Origin: Mytilisepta virgata
Lineage: Eukaryota; Mollusca; Bivalvia; Mytilida; Mytilidae
Reading direction: 5' to 3'
Assembly (NCBI GenBank): GCA_028015205.1
Contig: CM051514.1
Span: forward strand, 47,880,150 to 47,944,149
DNA length: 64,000 nt
The position numbers were made by a program, and so were the translations under genes. The number at the start of each line of letters is the position of its first letter. Position 1 is the first letter of the stretch. Below the pieces are notes generated by a model, which saw nothing but the letters and a program-made list of their open reading frames with translations, searched no databases and was not told where the DNA came from. Shown here one piece after another: positions 32,703-44,449 of the stretch.

Positions 32703-33171
32703 TTGTTTAAAATAAGTTTGGTTTTTGGTCTTCCAAATGTTTAGATTTTAATGCTGCTGATGAGAGGTAACTCCTTGAAATGCGTCGTATACAGCATAGT
32801 ATAAATTTACTATATCTAATATTAGTATGTTTGGATTGTTATTTTTTTAACGGGTATATCGGACAGATATCTCTATTCCTAGAATTTCGGAATTGTTTAT
32901 CCATACTTCGATCCATACACATGAATAAAATCAACAAAATACAAGCATGTTTATCTTTCGCATGCAATTTATAATGTTAAATATTCTCAATATGATGCTT
33001 TATTTTAAAAACTCCAAGAATGTGATTAGCTGTAATATTTTTTCCTAAAAATATGTAATTGTTCAATTCTAGTTAATTAAATACAAGAATAGCTGCAAAA
33101 TCTGCTCTGAACCCATTTTCAATCTTTTTCATAGAAAATATTAGTTCAGAAAAGGTTTTTCAAACATAACT

Positions 33172-33442
33172 GGGGCCTCGGTGGCCGAGTGGTCTAGGTA
33201 GTTCGAACGTCATGACTACTAATGATCACTAGCCTGTCCACACTGAGGTTCTGAGTTCGAATCTCGCCTTTGGCTGGGTGTGTTTGACTCCGATCTTAAT
33301 TGACAAGGACTGCCAATTTTCCTACCGAAGGTCGATGGTTCCTTCCAGGTACTCCGGCTTCCTCCATCAATAAAATCTGGCCGCCTCGAAATAGCCAAAT
33401 GTGCTGAAAACAGGGTAAAACCCCAACTAAACAAACAAACAA
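33172..33442 (+). mobile_element. tRNA-derived SINE, copy 3
   Basis: The best-preserved head: GGCCTCGGTGGCCGAGTGG and GTTCTGAGTTCGAATCTCGC, then GACTCCGATCTTAATTGACA, CTCCGGCTTCCTCCATCAAT and an (AAAC)n tail. The antisense strand is open for about 104 codons, which is an artefact of the SINE. Confidence 0.85.
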
Positions 33443-33609
33443 TCAACGAAAATCTGTGTGTTATTGCAGCCACCATGTATGCCACAAGATCAACACCAAA
33501 TAAATAATCTTTAGAGGGTCTCCAAATCATCATGTCTATAAAGTTTGAAAAGATTTTGTACTTTCAGAGGAGAAGCTTTTTGAACATTGGCCAATCGGAA
33601 TGTCTCTTG

Positions 33610-33930
33610 ACCATGTTAGCTGAGAAATCATTGACTTCATAAACATCTGTAAATGTTTGGTTTATAGATAGTTGTTGCAATTGGTGGGTACATGCCAGTA
33701 TGAAACCTGTCTCCTGACCTTGATCTCTATTTCATGCTTGTGTTACATTTTCATGATTGTCTATTTCTAAGAAACTGTAATACCTAAGCCTAGCGTATTT
33801 TGTCAATAGAAAAGTATTTGTGGGTATATATATGCCAGTTTGACGCCTGTCAAACGATCTATGACCTCACTTTCATGCTTGAGTGACTTGCGTTACATTT
33901 TCAAAATTAAATCCATTTCACACACTCTCA
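33610..33930 (+). repeat. Family C tandem units
   Basis: ATGCCAGTATGAAACC (33688) and ATGCCAGTTTGACGCC (33832) lie 144 bp apart, each followed by ACCTTGA or TATGACCTCA and TTTCATGCTTG. Same family as 17.3-17.9 kb. Confidence 0.6.
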
Positions 33931-34130
33931 CATGGAAGTAGTCATTTGAATAGCCAAGTGTACATTTATTTATAATCCATCACAGTTCATAAAAATCATT
34001 CCTTCGGATCCTCTTCATTCTTATATAAACACTCATCTCTATAACAATCTGCAAATAGATAATTATCCAATTATTTATTCGGTAAAAAAGCACCTTGTAC
34101 GCCTTGACTTCAATTACTCGAAAGACTTAA

Positions 34131-34728
34131 GGGAATACGATATAATAAAGTTCCCCCACTGAATTTCTGCTAAAAATTTACCAGATGGTCAATATTTATG
34201 TATACTTTTCAAATGTGTATAAAAACATACCTTTATGACTTAGTTTTTAACATAACACGGATTTTGGTTTATTTGAGTCAAAAGCCCTAAATTTTTCATT
34301 TTTCAAAAGCGTCACAAAAAGTCTAACTTTTTAGCGAAAAAGATAACTACCAGGTCTTTTGTAAAATATTCCCAACTACATAGACATTGTCTTCTAATAA
34401 ATAACTGATGAAAACGATTGATAAACTAATAAGGAAATTATGCAAATTTAAGTCAAATAAGGAATATTATTTAAAATAATAATAAAAATTTGGATTAATG
34501 TAGAAAAAAATCCTCCACTGACAATTTCTTTAAATTTAAGTATACTCAACTAAGTAATGAACTTCTGTTTGCAAAAGAAAAAAATTTGGGATCCATGTGC
34601 CTATTGCAGAGGCATTTGAGATCAAAACTCAAAATTTAAGAATGGTATAGAGGTTTTTCTTAAAGGATGCTATGACGTCACAATGTGTATCTCTTGCGAC
34701 GCCATTACCCCCACTGTATCGTATTCCC
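34131..34728. mobile_element. TTAA-flanked MITE
   Basis: 598 bp with GGGAATACGATA at the left and TATCGTATTCCC at the right, flanked by TTAA on both sides (34127-34130 and 34729-34732). No open frame. TTAA duplications and short terminal inverted repeats are known for piggyBac and Kolobok elements. This is a non-autonomous relative of one of these. Confidence 0.75.
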
Positions 34729-34763
34729 TTAAAACGTCTCATTAGGTACATTGCGTACCACTC

Positions 34764-34842
34764 ATGCCAATCGGCAATCCTCGGCAGATTCAGCTACCCT
34801 TCATCTAATTAGTATAATCTGCCGAGAAGTGCCGAATGGCAT
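34764..34842. repeat. Foldback repeat with ~27-bp arms
   Basis: ATGCCAATCGGCAATCCTCG...CAGATT pairs with AATCTGCCGAG... GCCGAATGGCAT at about 23 of 27 positions, with a 25-base loop. Confidence 0.65.
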
Positions 34843-34889
34843 CCACCAATCGAACTTCCCAAAATAACTTCACTTGTTCAAGTCTTGTA

Positions 34890-35440
34890 ACTTTGACAAA
34901 ACATTTTTTTTGTTGGGTACATGCCAGTCTGACACATGTCGACCGACCTTGACCTGAATTTCATACTTGAATGACACGCACAAGGTCCAGTTCTCAGCAT
35001 CTGTAATACCTAGACCCATCTCAATTGCTTAATACATACACGTAGTTCTCTTTGAGTATATGGCAGGCTGACACCTGTCATCTATATTCTTGGCCAATAT
35101 TTTATGCTTGGTTGACTTGCGTTACATTTTTTGAAGTGCATTTCTCAGCAACTGTAATATATAGACCCATCATATTTGGTCTATAATATTATCTACTACC
35201 TGCCACCCGACCTAACCTGAATTTCATGCTTGAGTGACATGAATCACATTTTTGGCAGGTACTCTGAGCTGACCTTGGACACAATTTTATCAGTGACATA
35301 CCACAACTATCGCCTGACCATAACCATTTCTTTTGATGCATCACTTTGAGTTACAATGTCGGTTATCAGATACATGTACATATTACAGAACTGCATGCAG
35401 GGTGTGGTACTCGGACGAGACATGTAGTGTGTTCTTTCTT
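34890..35440 (+). mobile_element. Family C element with 3' end
   Basis: Units with CATGCCAGTCTGACAC (34920) and ATGGCAGGCTGACACC (35060), then GCCTGACCATAACCATTTC and a terminus GGACGAGACATGTAGTGTG... TTCTTGTTTTTC that matches the 18.2-kb end. Structure parallels the segment 17330-18265. Confidence 0.55.
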
Positions 35441-35925
35441 GTTTTTCATCTCTGAAACAACAAGGCTAATATTAACCAAAGTTGGCTTGAATAATGTCTG
35501 GAATGTCCTTTACAAAACTTGTCATTTCGTTCGGATCAGATGAAAAACATGGTCACCACAGGCAATTCTTTATTCTGATTGTTTAAATTTTCAGATTTCT
35601 TCTCTTAAACTAAAATGCTTAATTTTTTTTAAAACTCTTATGAATGATGAATAGGATGCCCTCTACGATGATTCCTCAATTCCTGTTGATAAAGTACAAG
35701 GGTTTGCATTGAATTTTATGGAAAATCATAGTTTCATCATCTCCTCTGAAACTACAAGGCCAATATTAACCAAACTTGTAAGGAATGTGTATAGGAAGTA
35801 CCTTTATAAAAGTTTCTCATTTCACTCTGGTAGGTGAGGCCTTGATATACAAACAATATGCAGTAAGTTATCAGCTTCATTCTCTAAATGAGCGATACAA
35901 ACTCACTTGAGCTTCTTCTTAAGTC
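35441..35925 (+). mobile_element. Degenerate family A element
   Basis: CTCTGAAACAACAAGGC, ATTAACCAAAGTTGGC and GGATCAGATGAAAAACATGG units, ending ATGAGCGATACAAACTCACTTGAGC near 35908. The 5' hairpin is lost. Confidence 0.5.
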
Positions 35926-36440
35926 TCAAAAATGAGGTTTGGAGACTTATTGTTTTTCATGTGTTTCTCATTCTCTTAGTATTATTTTTTTTCTTGGCAA
36001 CCACGAACCTGTCCGGGCCATAGCTCCGATACTGTACGGAGGATTTCATGAAACTTCACAGGTTAATAGCCCTCCATGTGGAGACTGACCTAACGGTGTC
36101 AAATTTAAAGGGGAGTAACAATATATTTTCCGACTCCTTATGAGAAGATGTGTTGGGATCCCTAGGCTGATATGCCCCGTCCTCTCAAAATAGATTTATC
36201 TTTGTAACTTTGAAACTTTGATGTGATATATATTCTTACTCCTAAAGAGAAGATGCATTCATTGATGTATATATGGGGGTCCCTAGGGGATATGCCCCGC
36301 CCCCTCAAAATAGATTATCTTTGTACCTTTGAAACTTTGAGATCCCAAGCCTACAGTGATATATATTCTGACGCCTTAATGGAAGATGCATTAATTGATG
36401 AAAATTTTTGGTGGGTCCCTCAAAATCACTCATTTTAATG
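35926..36440 (+). mobile_element. Satellite-carrying element, family G
   Basis: The start AAGTCTCAAAAATGAGGTTTGGAGACTTATTG forms a 5' inverted repeat (AAGTCTC/GAGACTT). Tandem units of about 121 bp follow (CCCTAGGCTGATATGCCCCG at 36160, CCCTAGGGGATATGCCCCG at 36281). The 3' end is not clear. The layout resembles families A, B and D. Confidence 0.5.
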
Positions 36441-36777
36441 TACTGGAAATGGATTAGGTCTCCACCCTAGAAACCATATATTTTGGTCCTCCTCGTGGGT
36501 TAAACACACTCAAGATTTCCTTGTACTGTAGCTTATGGAGAACTTCGTTTGGGAGACTTGGTGTTGGCATCCAAAAAAGTATTGCTTGCTTTCTTATGAC
36601 ATTAACAGCTATGTTAATCCAATGTATGCATCCCCAGAAACGTCTTGAGGAATAACAAAGAACCATTCAATTTAACCTTGGTTACAATTTGACCACTATC
36701 TTAAAGTAGAAATTTTCAAATAATTTTAATGTGATTTCCATTTTTGGTATTGATATCCATATATATACAGTAGAATC

Positions 36778-37470
36778 TCGATTTCTCGAACCCGAAGGGG
36801 TCTGTAAAATTAATTCGAGGCATCGGTAGTTCGAGCCATCGAAATCCGGAAAATTTCCAGTTATGAACAAGCAACAAATTTAAAATTTAACTTTCATCCT
36901 GTTTATACATCCGATCGTTAAAACAACATCAACTCATCAAATCTTGATGTGGAAATAATAATTTATGAATAAATCACCGATAGACATCAAGTGGATTATC
37001 ACTGACCTGTTATTGACAATTAATTACCTTATTGTCAGCAATAATCTGACCTCTGGTTTTTCACACTTATTTGTCACGTAAGCCATTTAAAAATTATGTT
37101 CGAGTTACTGAGAGTAAATTACTTTATATTACTGTTGTACGGACAAGAAAATTAGTTCGAAAATTCGAGAAATCTGTGTTGGAAAAATCGAGGATTAATT
37201 TACATAGATAGGGTCTTCAGTTAGCGGTATGTGCAGCACTGGGCGGACACATCGACTGTAAACATTGTATCTGGTACCCAAATCATCTATAGATAAGTGA
37301 TAAAGATTTCTTAACCCAGTTTTTAAATAAATTGCAGAAAAAAAGCTCCGCCTGGCGTTAGTTGAATATCCTAACATAGACATAATGGAATAGATGACCG
37401 GACGTTCGTAAAGGGTCTCGAAATCCATGGTGTTCGAGCTACAAAAGGTCGAGACACCGAGATTCTACTG
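36778..37470. mobile_element. pogo/Tigger-like MITE, 693 bp
   Basis: CAGTAGAATCTCGATTTCTC at the left and the inverse CCGAGATTCTACTG at the right, with TA at both flanks (36776-36777 and 37471-37472). CAGTNGAANCTCG ends and TA duplication are known for pogo/Tigger elements. No transposase remains. A second, reversed and more decayed copy is at 53096-53585. Confidence 0.75.
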
Positions 37471-37474
37471 TATA

Positions 37475-38767
37475 TATATAGTAGTCCAAGGTCTGGAGAC
37501 ATTACTATTCCATCAAAGTTTTATCACTGTTGGCGTCGGGACCAATACAGCTAACCTTGAATCAATACAAGCGCCAATACAGAATCAGCAAGTTAGTAAA
37601 ACTATATTATAAAATGTGGGACCATCGTATGGCGTTTACATTTTACAGTTTGTACGTTTTGCACGAATTTGCAGTCGGCTAGAAGATTTTAACGAGCGAA
37701 ACCATATGATTACTAAACATCTTTTATTACATGGTTATATATTTCACAAGTTGTTTAATGCTTTTACATAGTTTTATAATAGATATCAACATCTTTTATC
37801 TAAATATCCATCTTCCAGAAAGGCACTGATCATGAACGGGTTTTCCTATCATAGTTTCTACTGTACAATATCGTGAATAAATGCACAAGTCTCGCTAGTA
37901 ACCCACAAAAACATGGTAGTTTCTTAAGATCTTTTCACAGTAAGGGCTACAAATATGAAATTATGTGCAATTCTGTAAAAATTGCTCTTTCTCCCAGTGG
38001 CTTGAAGAATTTAAATTCACACTGCCCTCTCACGAAAACTGCTGATTTCTATTGAACTCTATGACAAGATAGCATTAAACTCTTAATGGAAGTGGTTTTT
38101 TTCGGATTTTTTCGTTTAGTAGAGCGAAAGTATCCGACCTGCACTATATGAGAGCCTCGGCTTAGTTTTACAGTTAAAACGAGCACATTCTGGCCTTGCT
38201 ATCTAAATTATGTACCGTCCACTATAATTTTCAGTTCTAGCAAGCGATCACTTTGTTGGTAAACATATATAACTGTATTGGTTTTTATACTGTGTTTTAT
38301 ACACCCGAGTGTCATGATAGATCGATGGGTACCCATAAAACCTGTTTAACCCCACCACTATTCAGTGTCTGTACCAAGTCAGACTATCCTGACTCTCTGT
38401 TGTGTTCATGTTTATGTTTTGCAGTATCTATGTTATATTATTTTTTGTCCGGGATTCTGTCAGTTGGGGTGCTTAGATTGATTGGTATGTCAGTGTTGAC
38501 CTTTCCTGATATCCATTTAAGATTAAAACCTTATATGGTAACGAGTGAAACAAATACTTGGAAACTTTATTATTGTTTTTGTCATGTGAATTACAATACA
38601 ATATTTTATTATATATAAATCATGGATCCACAAGGGAAGGGGCTAAATACACAACAGATGTAATTTAAGATAAACACTTATATACACAATACCGAATATT
38701 TAATATAACATTGATTTATTAAAACAAACAAAAGACGCTAAATATAGCCCGTTTCAAAAACCACATG
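37475..38767. other. Intergenic DNA without a supported gene
   Basis: A 121-codon open frame at 38253-38618 has no domain, no promoter or splice context and a low-complexity Tyr/Leu/Cys composition; I do not call it. No clear repeat was recognised. Confidence 0.45.
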
Positions 38768-38774
38768 ACGGAAG

Positions 38775-38849
38775 ACCGGAAGACAGCGAGATTGACTTTA
38801 CTGCTTAACTGAAAAATTTCTGTCTGCATAGTTTATACGGATATATAAG
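38775..38849 (+). promoter_or_regulatory. Proximal promoter elements of the TIR gene
   Basis: ACCGGAAG (38775-38782) is a consensus ETS-type site about 90 bp before the start. TATATAAG (38842-38849) lies only 19 bp before the first ATG. If that TATA box is used, transcription would begin near or after the first ATG, and Met4 (38877) would be the start. Confidence 0.35.
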
Positions 38850-38867
38850 ATATCGATTTATTCTTAG

Positions 38868-39893
38868 ATGGAAACAATGGCATCCAAAGCGTTACTTCCA
38901 CTCCCCGAAAGAAAACTGAGACATATATTTTTCCTGTATCGCACGGAGGGGACATCAAGGAATTCGGTGGTCAGGCTATTTACAACACTGGAAAAACGGG
39001 GTTACATATGTGGCTGGCATGAACAGGATTTTGTTATAGGACAATCTTATCTTTGCAACCTAGAGCGATGTATTCAGGAATCGTTAGTGATAATTCCTTG
39101 GATTTGTACAGAATTTCTGCAGAGTCCGTATTGCATGAAGGATCTAGAGATTGCCTGTCACTTCTATGACCAAGGAATAATGGTTATGCCGCTCCTATAC
39201 AACTTAAAACAACACCTTATTCCGCACGTAGTTAAACAAATGGTGTGTTTAGATGTAACTGGAAATGAGGCGTTGTGGACACAACGGCTTCTTGATTCTT
39301 TGAGTCGCCATTTCAGACCAGACAAAACAACTACGTCTGCCAAACAAGAGGCTGACTTGCTTATCCAGCAGTTTCACCGGATTTCCAGTAAAGGACAGTT
39401 GTTGTTCGCTATTAGATTTTCCGGTGAGATTATGCTTGATTCTCTTACAATGGTCAATACATTGCCAACGAAAGACCTATTAGAGTTATTCAAAATAGAT
39501 TTAAACCAGGATTTCAAATGCTTTCATATATCCAAGAATCACAGTGCTTCCGGCACGCTGGAGAAAGAATGTTCTATGTGTGTGTTACTTTCATATTCAA
39601 ATAATATTTCTTGCTTCGATCAAAGTATCATTGCATTATTGAGCCGGACATGTTCGACACACTTATGTACAATCGCTGGAAATTCCCATATGCATAAAAA
39701 GGTTTGTTCAGTTTTTGAGTACATATTTTACAGTACAATTGAAGATAAGAGCGATAACAAATTTCATTTGTGTTACGAGAACAATTATTTCGTGAACAAT
39801 GGCTACGCGCTGTTGAAAACAACGAATTTAATAGTGTATGATGACTCTGGGAAAGTTATCAGGAGGTCTTGCTTAAGTCTTGAAAATGTGTAA
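38868..39893 (+). CDS. Intronless cytosolic TIR-domain protein
   Basis: 341 residues in one exon. Residues 17-150 form a TIR domain: box 1 region RHIFFLYRT (18-26), box 2 region GYICGWHEQDFVIGQ (45-59), then SPYCMKDLEIACHF (86-99). There is no signal peptide, transmembrane segment or leucine-rich repeats, so it is cytosolic. TIR domains act in innate signalling by self-association, and some cleave NAD. The glutamate of the usual WCxxE motif is aligned here with Asp92 (YCMKD), and the Trp is Tyr88. NAD cleavage is therefore doubtful unless Glu94 substitutes. Residues 160-341 match no domain I know. Cytosolic TIR proteins are expanded in bivalves. Met4 is an alternative start. Confidence 0.85.
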   Translation: METMASKALLPLPERKLRHIFFLYRTEGTSRNSVVRLFTTLEKRGYICGWHEQDFVIGQSYLCNLERCIQESLVIIPWICTEFLQSPYCMKDLEIACHFYDQGIMVMPLLYNLKQHLIPHVVKQMVCLDVTGNEALWTQRLLDSLSRHFRPDKTTTSAKQEADLLIQQFHRISSKGQLLFAIRFSGEIMLDSLTMVNTLPTKDLLELFKIDLNQDFKCFHISKNHSASGTLEKECSMCVLLSYSNNISCFDQSIIALLSRTCSTHLCTIAGNSHMHKKVCSVFEYIFYSTIEDKSDNKFHLCYENNYFVNNGYALLKTTNLIVYDDSGKVIRRSCLSLENV

Positions 39894-40136
39894 ATATGGT
39901 TATGTGATGTCAAATATGCGTGGACTTCAGGCTACACAAAATGTACGTAGTGGCATATCCGATCGCTGATTTTTCAGTGGTACCCAATGGAGCCCAATTT
40001 CCAACCAATCAACATACACGCCTGTATTCATATATCTGTTAACCTTTTCCATAAAAATATAATAACCAGAAAAAGCATACACTTTCGGGGTCCATGCACA
40101 TCAGTAACTTATACCAGATTTGTATTGTGAAGTCGA

Positions 40137-40142
40137 ATAAAA
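40137..40142 (+). terminator. Polyadenylation signal of the TIR gene
   Basis: AATAAA about 245 bases after the stop codon, the first such signal downstream. 40143-40740 shows no other feature. Confidence 0.5.
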
Positions 40143-40748
40143 AATACAATGATGTATTCGTGTTATACATTACAACAAAATCTTTATTTCCAATCAAATG
40201 ATCCTAAAATGGCAATCAATATAAAAGATACATGACAAAAAAAGGAAAGAGCAATGATTGATAGAATTAGGTCAATATCACACTTTATATTTTTATGATA
40301 TTGTTATTATTATAATATTTATTTATCTTGGCCTAATTTGTTTTGTGTGGCCTTATAACATGTATAATATGCTTACATAATACTTATAGTTGTTTACCAA
40401 ATAATGTTATAACTGTGCAGTTTAGAAATCACTGGAACAATCATAGATACTGATGGAATCATTAGAACTTTCTATTGGACTTACATAATAATTCTGGAAT
40501 GATCATAATATACGATGTGTAATTCAAACTTCTACCATACTCTAGAAGTTTCCGTTCTACAGCTTTCTACGAGGATCCTTTCTACAGTGTTCTAGAGATT
40601 TCTGTGACATCTATATATATACAGACACTAAAGTTAGACTTTCAGATCAGACATTAACATTCTTGTGTTCTCAGATGTTGGATTGACACTTATTCACGTT
40701 AACTAAATCATACTAGATTGTGACTTATTGGACATAATATTCTGTTTG

Positions 40749-41039
40749 CAGGGGCGTTTCCAGGATATTTGAAAGGGGGCGTATAATAAAACTTTTTGGA
40801 CCTTTATTTGCTAAAAAAAACATAAAATAATTGTGAAATGCACTAATGTAACGGTTCATGACTTGGAGCATGTATATTTTATGATCAAATTTAATAATTT
40901 ATTTTTTATGCCGAATTCTCTCTATTAATTGTCTATGGTATATTAAATTGCCATATTCAATACAATATAAGCAGATTACGATAGCTTTTTTTTAAAGGGG
41001 GGCGTACGCCCATTACGCCCTCACCTGGACCCGCCCCTG
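40749..41039. mobile_element. hAT-like MITE, 291 bp
   Basis: The left end CAGGGGCGTTTCCAGG and the inverse of the right end (CCTGGACCCGCCCCTG) match at 14 of 16 bases. CAGGGGCG termini are typical of hAT elements. The expected 8-bp duplication is not recognisable, so it is old or was rearranged. Confidence 0.6.
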
Positions 41040-41239
41040 GTTTCGATTACCGCAACGGTGAAGAGAAGAATTCCGGATAAAGAAAAAACAAAAGGATCGG
41101 ACATATATTTAAACAGTTAAGTTGACATTTCATTTTGTATAATATTTCTTGTAAACTTGTGTATAATAAATCTTGTTAAATTTTATTATTGATTTGTGTC
41201 TTTTGTTGGCTACAATTCAAAGGTGATTTCTGGCTGTAA

Positions 41240-41631
41240 CAATATATACTGAATACAAGGGCGCCGTTAAAAACTTTCAAAATATACGCACTAGGCTTAA
41301 CAAAAGAGGTTTAGAGGTATTGGCCGCCTAATGCCCCAGCGGATGCAGGACGGATCCCTAGCTGGTTAATGGGACGGGTGCCCCTTGAAGCTCCGAGATT
41401 TTAAATGAACTCTAGGAAGATTTTAATTTGCATGAATAAAAAGTACATGACCGAAGTCAGTTCGAGACCTGCATCGCCGACATATTGACTCAACTAAGAG
41501 GTGCACATTTCCAAATGTGTGTGCAATCAATGTGCAAACTGAAACTTTAAATAATGAGGAATGAAAACAGAATAAACAAACTAGCTACGTCCTAAACCAG
41601 TTTTGAGACGGACGGACGGACGGACGGGATG
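41240..41631. repeat. Unclassified segment with GACG microsatellite
   Basis: Higher GC than its surroundings, with GCCGCCTAATGCCCCAGCGG and a GACGGACG tract at 41605-41631. It may be part of a larger element that also contains the neighbouring hAT remnant. Confidence 0.35.
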
Positions 41632-41717
41632 GAGCGGTTCCTAGACCTGCTATCGCCATTTCCGACCCAGGTGAAAATTGAAAATATATTATTAAGAAAA
41701 GAAAAAAAACGTAGACT

Positions 41718-42690
41718 TCAAATAGTATGTATACGTCTCGACATTAACAAAGGAGCAGTTCGAGTTTTAGCAAATTTAATGTATCCTTTTAATAATCCAA
41801 TTGTAAATTTGCTCTTACAAAAGCAGTTTAGACCAATTATTTGCATGTCACTAGTTTTTTCTTCACGGTCTTCTCCATGGTCAAATGTCAGTGCAATACG
41901 TCTGTGGCCAGTCGCATCATACTTTTGTAGCACCTTTCTAGCATCAATATCGGTGTCATGATGTGTATGCATCATAGCAAGTCCTGTAAGGCGTTCATCC
42001 GTCATAGTATTTCGTAAGTAAGTTTTCAGTCTACGAAGACTGTTAAATGACCGTTCAACTGATGCTGTCGATACTGGCATGGTCAAGAGGAAATGGAATA
42101 TTGTATATAAATTTGGATAAAGCATGTATGACTCGTCAAGTGCTTCACATAGACGTTTGCATTTTATATTGCTCAGCTGTGATGCATGTTTCCAAAGTTC
42201 AATCGATCGGCATCGGCGTTTTGTTGATGAGGGAGTAAATCTCTATATGTGGCTTTGATTCCAGTCCATATTTCATGTGAAAGAGAATCAAGCTGATGGC
42301 TCAAAAGATACTGAGCTGTTATGCGTGGTCTTGAGTCACAAAGTCTTTCTTTTAGTTCCGTCTTCAAATGGTCAACAAACTGGTTAAAGACATTTAGTCG
42401 CCAATACTCCTTCGGTGTTACAGCTGGTATGTTTGCCCGTTGCGTCTGCCTCCTTGTGGTGCGTGGCTTTTCAATGGTTACCCCATTTGCTTCCGCAATT
42501 TGTGTAGCTTTACTCCAAATATCGTCACAAAATAAAACATCTCTTTGTGTTTGGATGAGAGGAAAGTAAGTATTGCACCAGCTTGGTCGGAAGCCCTGAC
42601 AAGATCACAATCTGGGTTAGATATCTAAGTGTACTGTAGGATACAAAAAGTCCAACCATAAAGTCAAATGAATTGAGTGCTTTACAAAAA
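41718..42690 (-). pseudogene. hAT transposase remnant (C-terminal)
   Basis: From about 42690 downward, three frames together show hAT-type sequence. First comes ALNSFDFMVGLFVSYSTLRY, then CDDIWSKATQIAEANG... EYWRLNVFNQFVDHLKTEL. The best-kept part is LCEALDESYMLYPNLYTI with PVSTASVERSFNSLRRLKTY and DERLTGLAMMHTH (42125-41718), the hAT dimerisation region. Frameshifts near 42550 and 42172 and stops upstream interrupt it, and the catalytic core between the blocks is largely missing. It is the TTF-finger/ZMYM1-like kind of hAT. It is a dead fragment, not a gene. Confidence 0.8.
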
Positions 42691-42929
42691 GATAGAGCTA
42701 TGGAGCTTATTTCGTGTCTCTGAATGTCTAGAGTTCCGTGAGATTACTTTAAAATTGTCGATAATTGATTCACACTAAACGTACATGACACTTACAAGTG
42801 GCTGATCAACATTGTTCTTTTTGTCAATAGTTGTACTTCAACCCAAAATCATTCACAGTGAAGCAGTTCGGTTTTACATGTTTTATTTAGAAATTAAGAC
42901 ATAAAATACCAAAATACCTACAAATTCAA

Positions 42930-43600
42930 ATTCTTTATTGGTATGAAATCCAAAATAGATGAATTATCACCAAAGACAACACAAACAAACATAGACAAAT
43001 ATCGAAAATATCAAAATGCATCATATATTTGGGTCAATTTTAAAAAATGTGCATCTTTAATATTGCAAGATTGAGAAAAAACATTTTGCTTGAATCATCA
43101 TATTTATTAAACTTGCAAAATATATGATACTTCTTGAACAAAATACTTAAATATGCAATCTTAATGACATAATATAAAAATAATTTTGACACATTTTCGA
43201 CTGATGGTGCAAAATTTTGTCTATCCTGTTACAACATTTGTGAGAATTTTTTTACTATGACATGTCAATCTCATGTGGAGATTATAATGATTCTTTTAAG
43301 CTACCGGTATTATTTAATTTATACACATCATACACCCCAGATATACATATTTCACATACATCGAGATCATTATCACTTATAATAAATTTAAATTTGTCAT
43401 AATCATTCATATCTGAAAAGGAAGAAACAACCTCTATTATTGAAGAGGGAATTTCTAGGTTCCTTTAGAAATTGACATGCATTTTATAATAAAATTGAAC
43501 TCTTCAACTTCAGTTTTACAAAAGGGACATAAACGTTGGTTTTATAAGGGGTTTTTATTATATCTACCCTTTTCAAATTGAAAATTTCTTCATAAAATCT
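42930..43600 (-). mobile_element. LINE 3' fragment, minus strand
   Basis: In broken frames the minus strand reads EKGRYNKNPL, RLCPFCKTEVEEF and FNFIIKC. This is the cysteine motif found at the C-terminus of many LINE ORF2 proteins. An AATAAAGAATTTG-type tail lies near 42940. Heavily decayed. Confidence 0.55.
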
Positions 43601-44103
43601 AATTTTGAAAATAGAAAAAAATGTATGCAAAATGCGCATAAGTGATCATTTTTAGAACTAGAAAGAGGCAGATTCAAAAATATAAAAAGAGAAAATAGAA
43701 TCTGCCCAAATTGTCACTTAAATATATTAGAAGATGAAGCTCACTTCTTCTATAAATGTCCTAAATATACTTCCATTAGAGAAGAATTTGAAAAACAAAA
43801 TGTAAACATTTTTAAAATAGAAAATAATGAAACTTAATTTGAAAAACTTGCTACAATATTGTCTCTATTTGTTCACTTGCAATATGTTGCTCCATTTATT
43901 AAAAAGTCACTTATACTGAGAAAAGTGGAAAAATAATTGCATGGTTCACCACAGACAATATACTGTCAGATTCACATATAAAGTCATATAGATTTCAAAT
44001 GTTTTGTTCTTATTATGAATGTTATATTGTTCTTTATATGTTTGTACATATATATGCTTTCAACCCTTATGGGTACAATTATGCATTTCTAAATAAATAA
44101 ATA
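43600..44103 (+). mobile_element. LINE 3' fragment, plus strand
   Basis: Translates as VCKMRISDHF, ELERGRFKNIKREN, RICPNCHLNILEDEAHFFYK and CPKYTSIREEFEK with one frameshift, the LINE ORF2 C-terminal CCHC-like motif. It ends in an (AAAT)n tail at 44090-44103. It lies head to head with the minus fragment on its left. Confidence 0.65.
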
Positions 44104-44449
44104 TAATATTCAGATTGCAGTTACTGATACGGATTTTGGTAAATACTGAATTGTCTTTATCTGATAAAATATATTTTTCCATTCCGAATTCTAATTGTAA
44201 CTTTCTGTAGAGTCTAAGTTTGTTTCCATTAGGATTATTAGTATCATCAAATAATGAGTATTTCCAAAACTGAATAAATTTCTCCTCCAACATTTTATTT
44301 ATAGCATGGGAAAGTCTAGCTTTACTGAATGTTCCTTGATTATTCCATACATGGTTAAAACCAATTTTCTCAAATAACAGTTTTAAAGTACAACAAAATC
44401 CAACTTTAAGCTGTGGTATCTTTATAAGCCCTTTTAGCAAGCGAATCAT
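44104..44449 (-). mobile_element. LINE ORF2 fragment, minus strand
   Basis: Open for over 100 codons: KARLSHAINKMLEEKFIQFW, NKLRLYRKLQLEFGMEKYIL and SVFTKIRISNCNLNI. This is the region just before the cysteine motif in the same LINE class. It stops exactly where the plus-strand fragment's (AAAT)n tail begins, so the three pieces form a nested, inverted cluster. A further minus-strand LINE tail (AATAAAAGTTTGAATTG) sits near 44552-44572. Confidence 0.6.

Noticed and set aside
33172..33260. Functional tRNA gene
   Set aside because: A and B boxes are present but the sequence continues into a conserved SINE body with an (AAAC)n tail; it recurs four times in the window, two copies with target duplications.
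33219..33533. 104-residue minus-strand protein
   Set aside because: Antisense translation of SINE copy 3 and its flank.
38253..38618. 121-codon open frame on the plus strand
   Set aside because: No domain, no promoter or splice context, and an AT-rich, Tyr/Leu/Cys-heavy composition as expected by chance in this DNA.
41629..41961. 110-residue plus-strand open frame
   Set aside because: Antisense of the conserved hAT dimerisation region.
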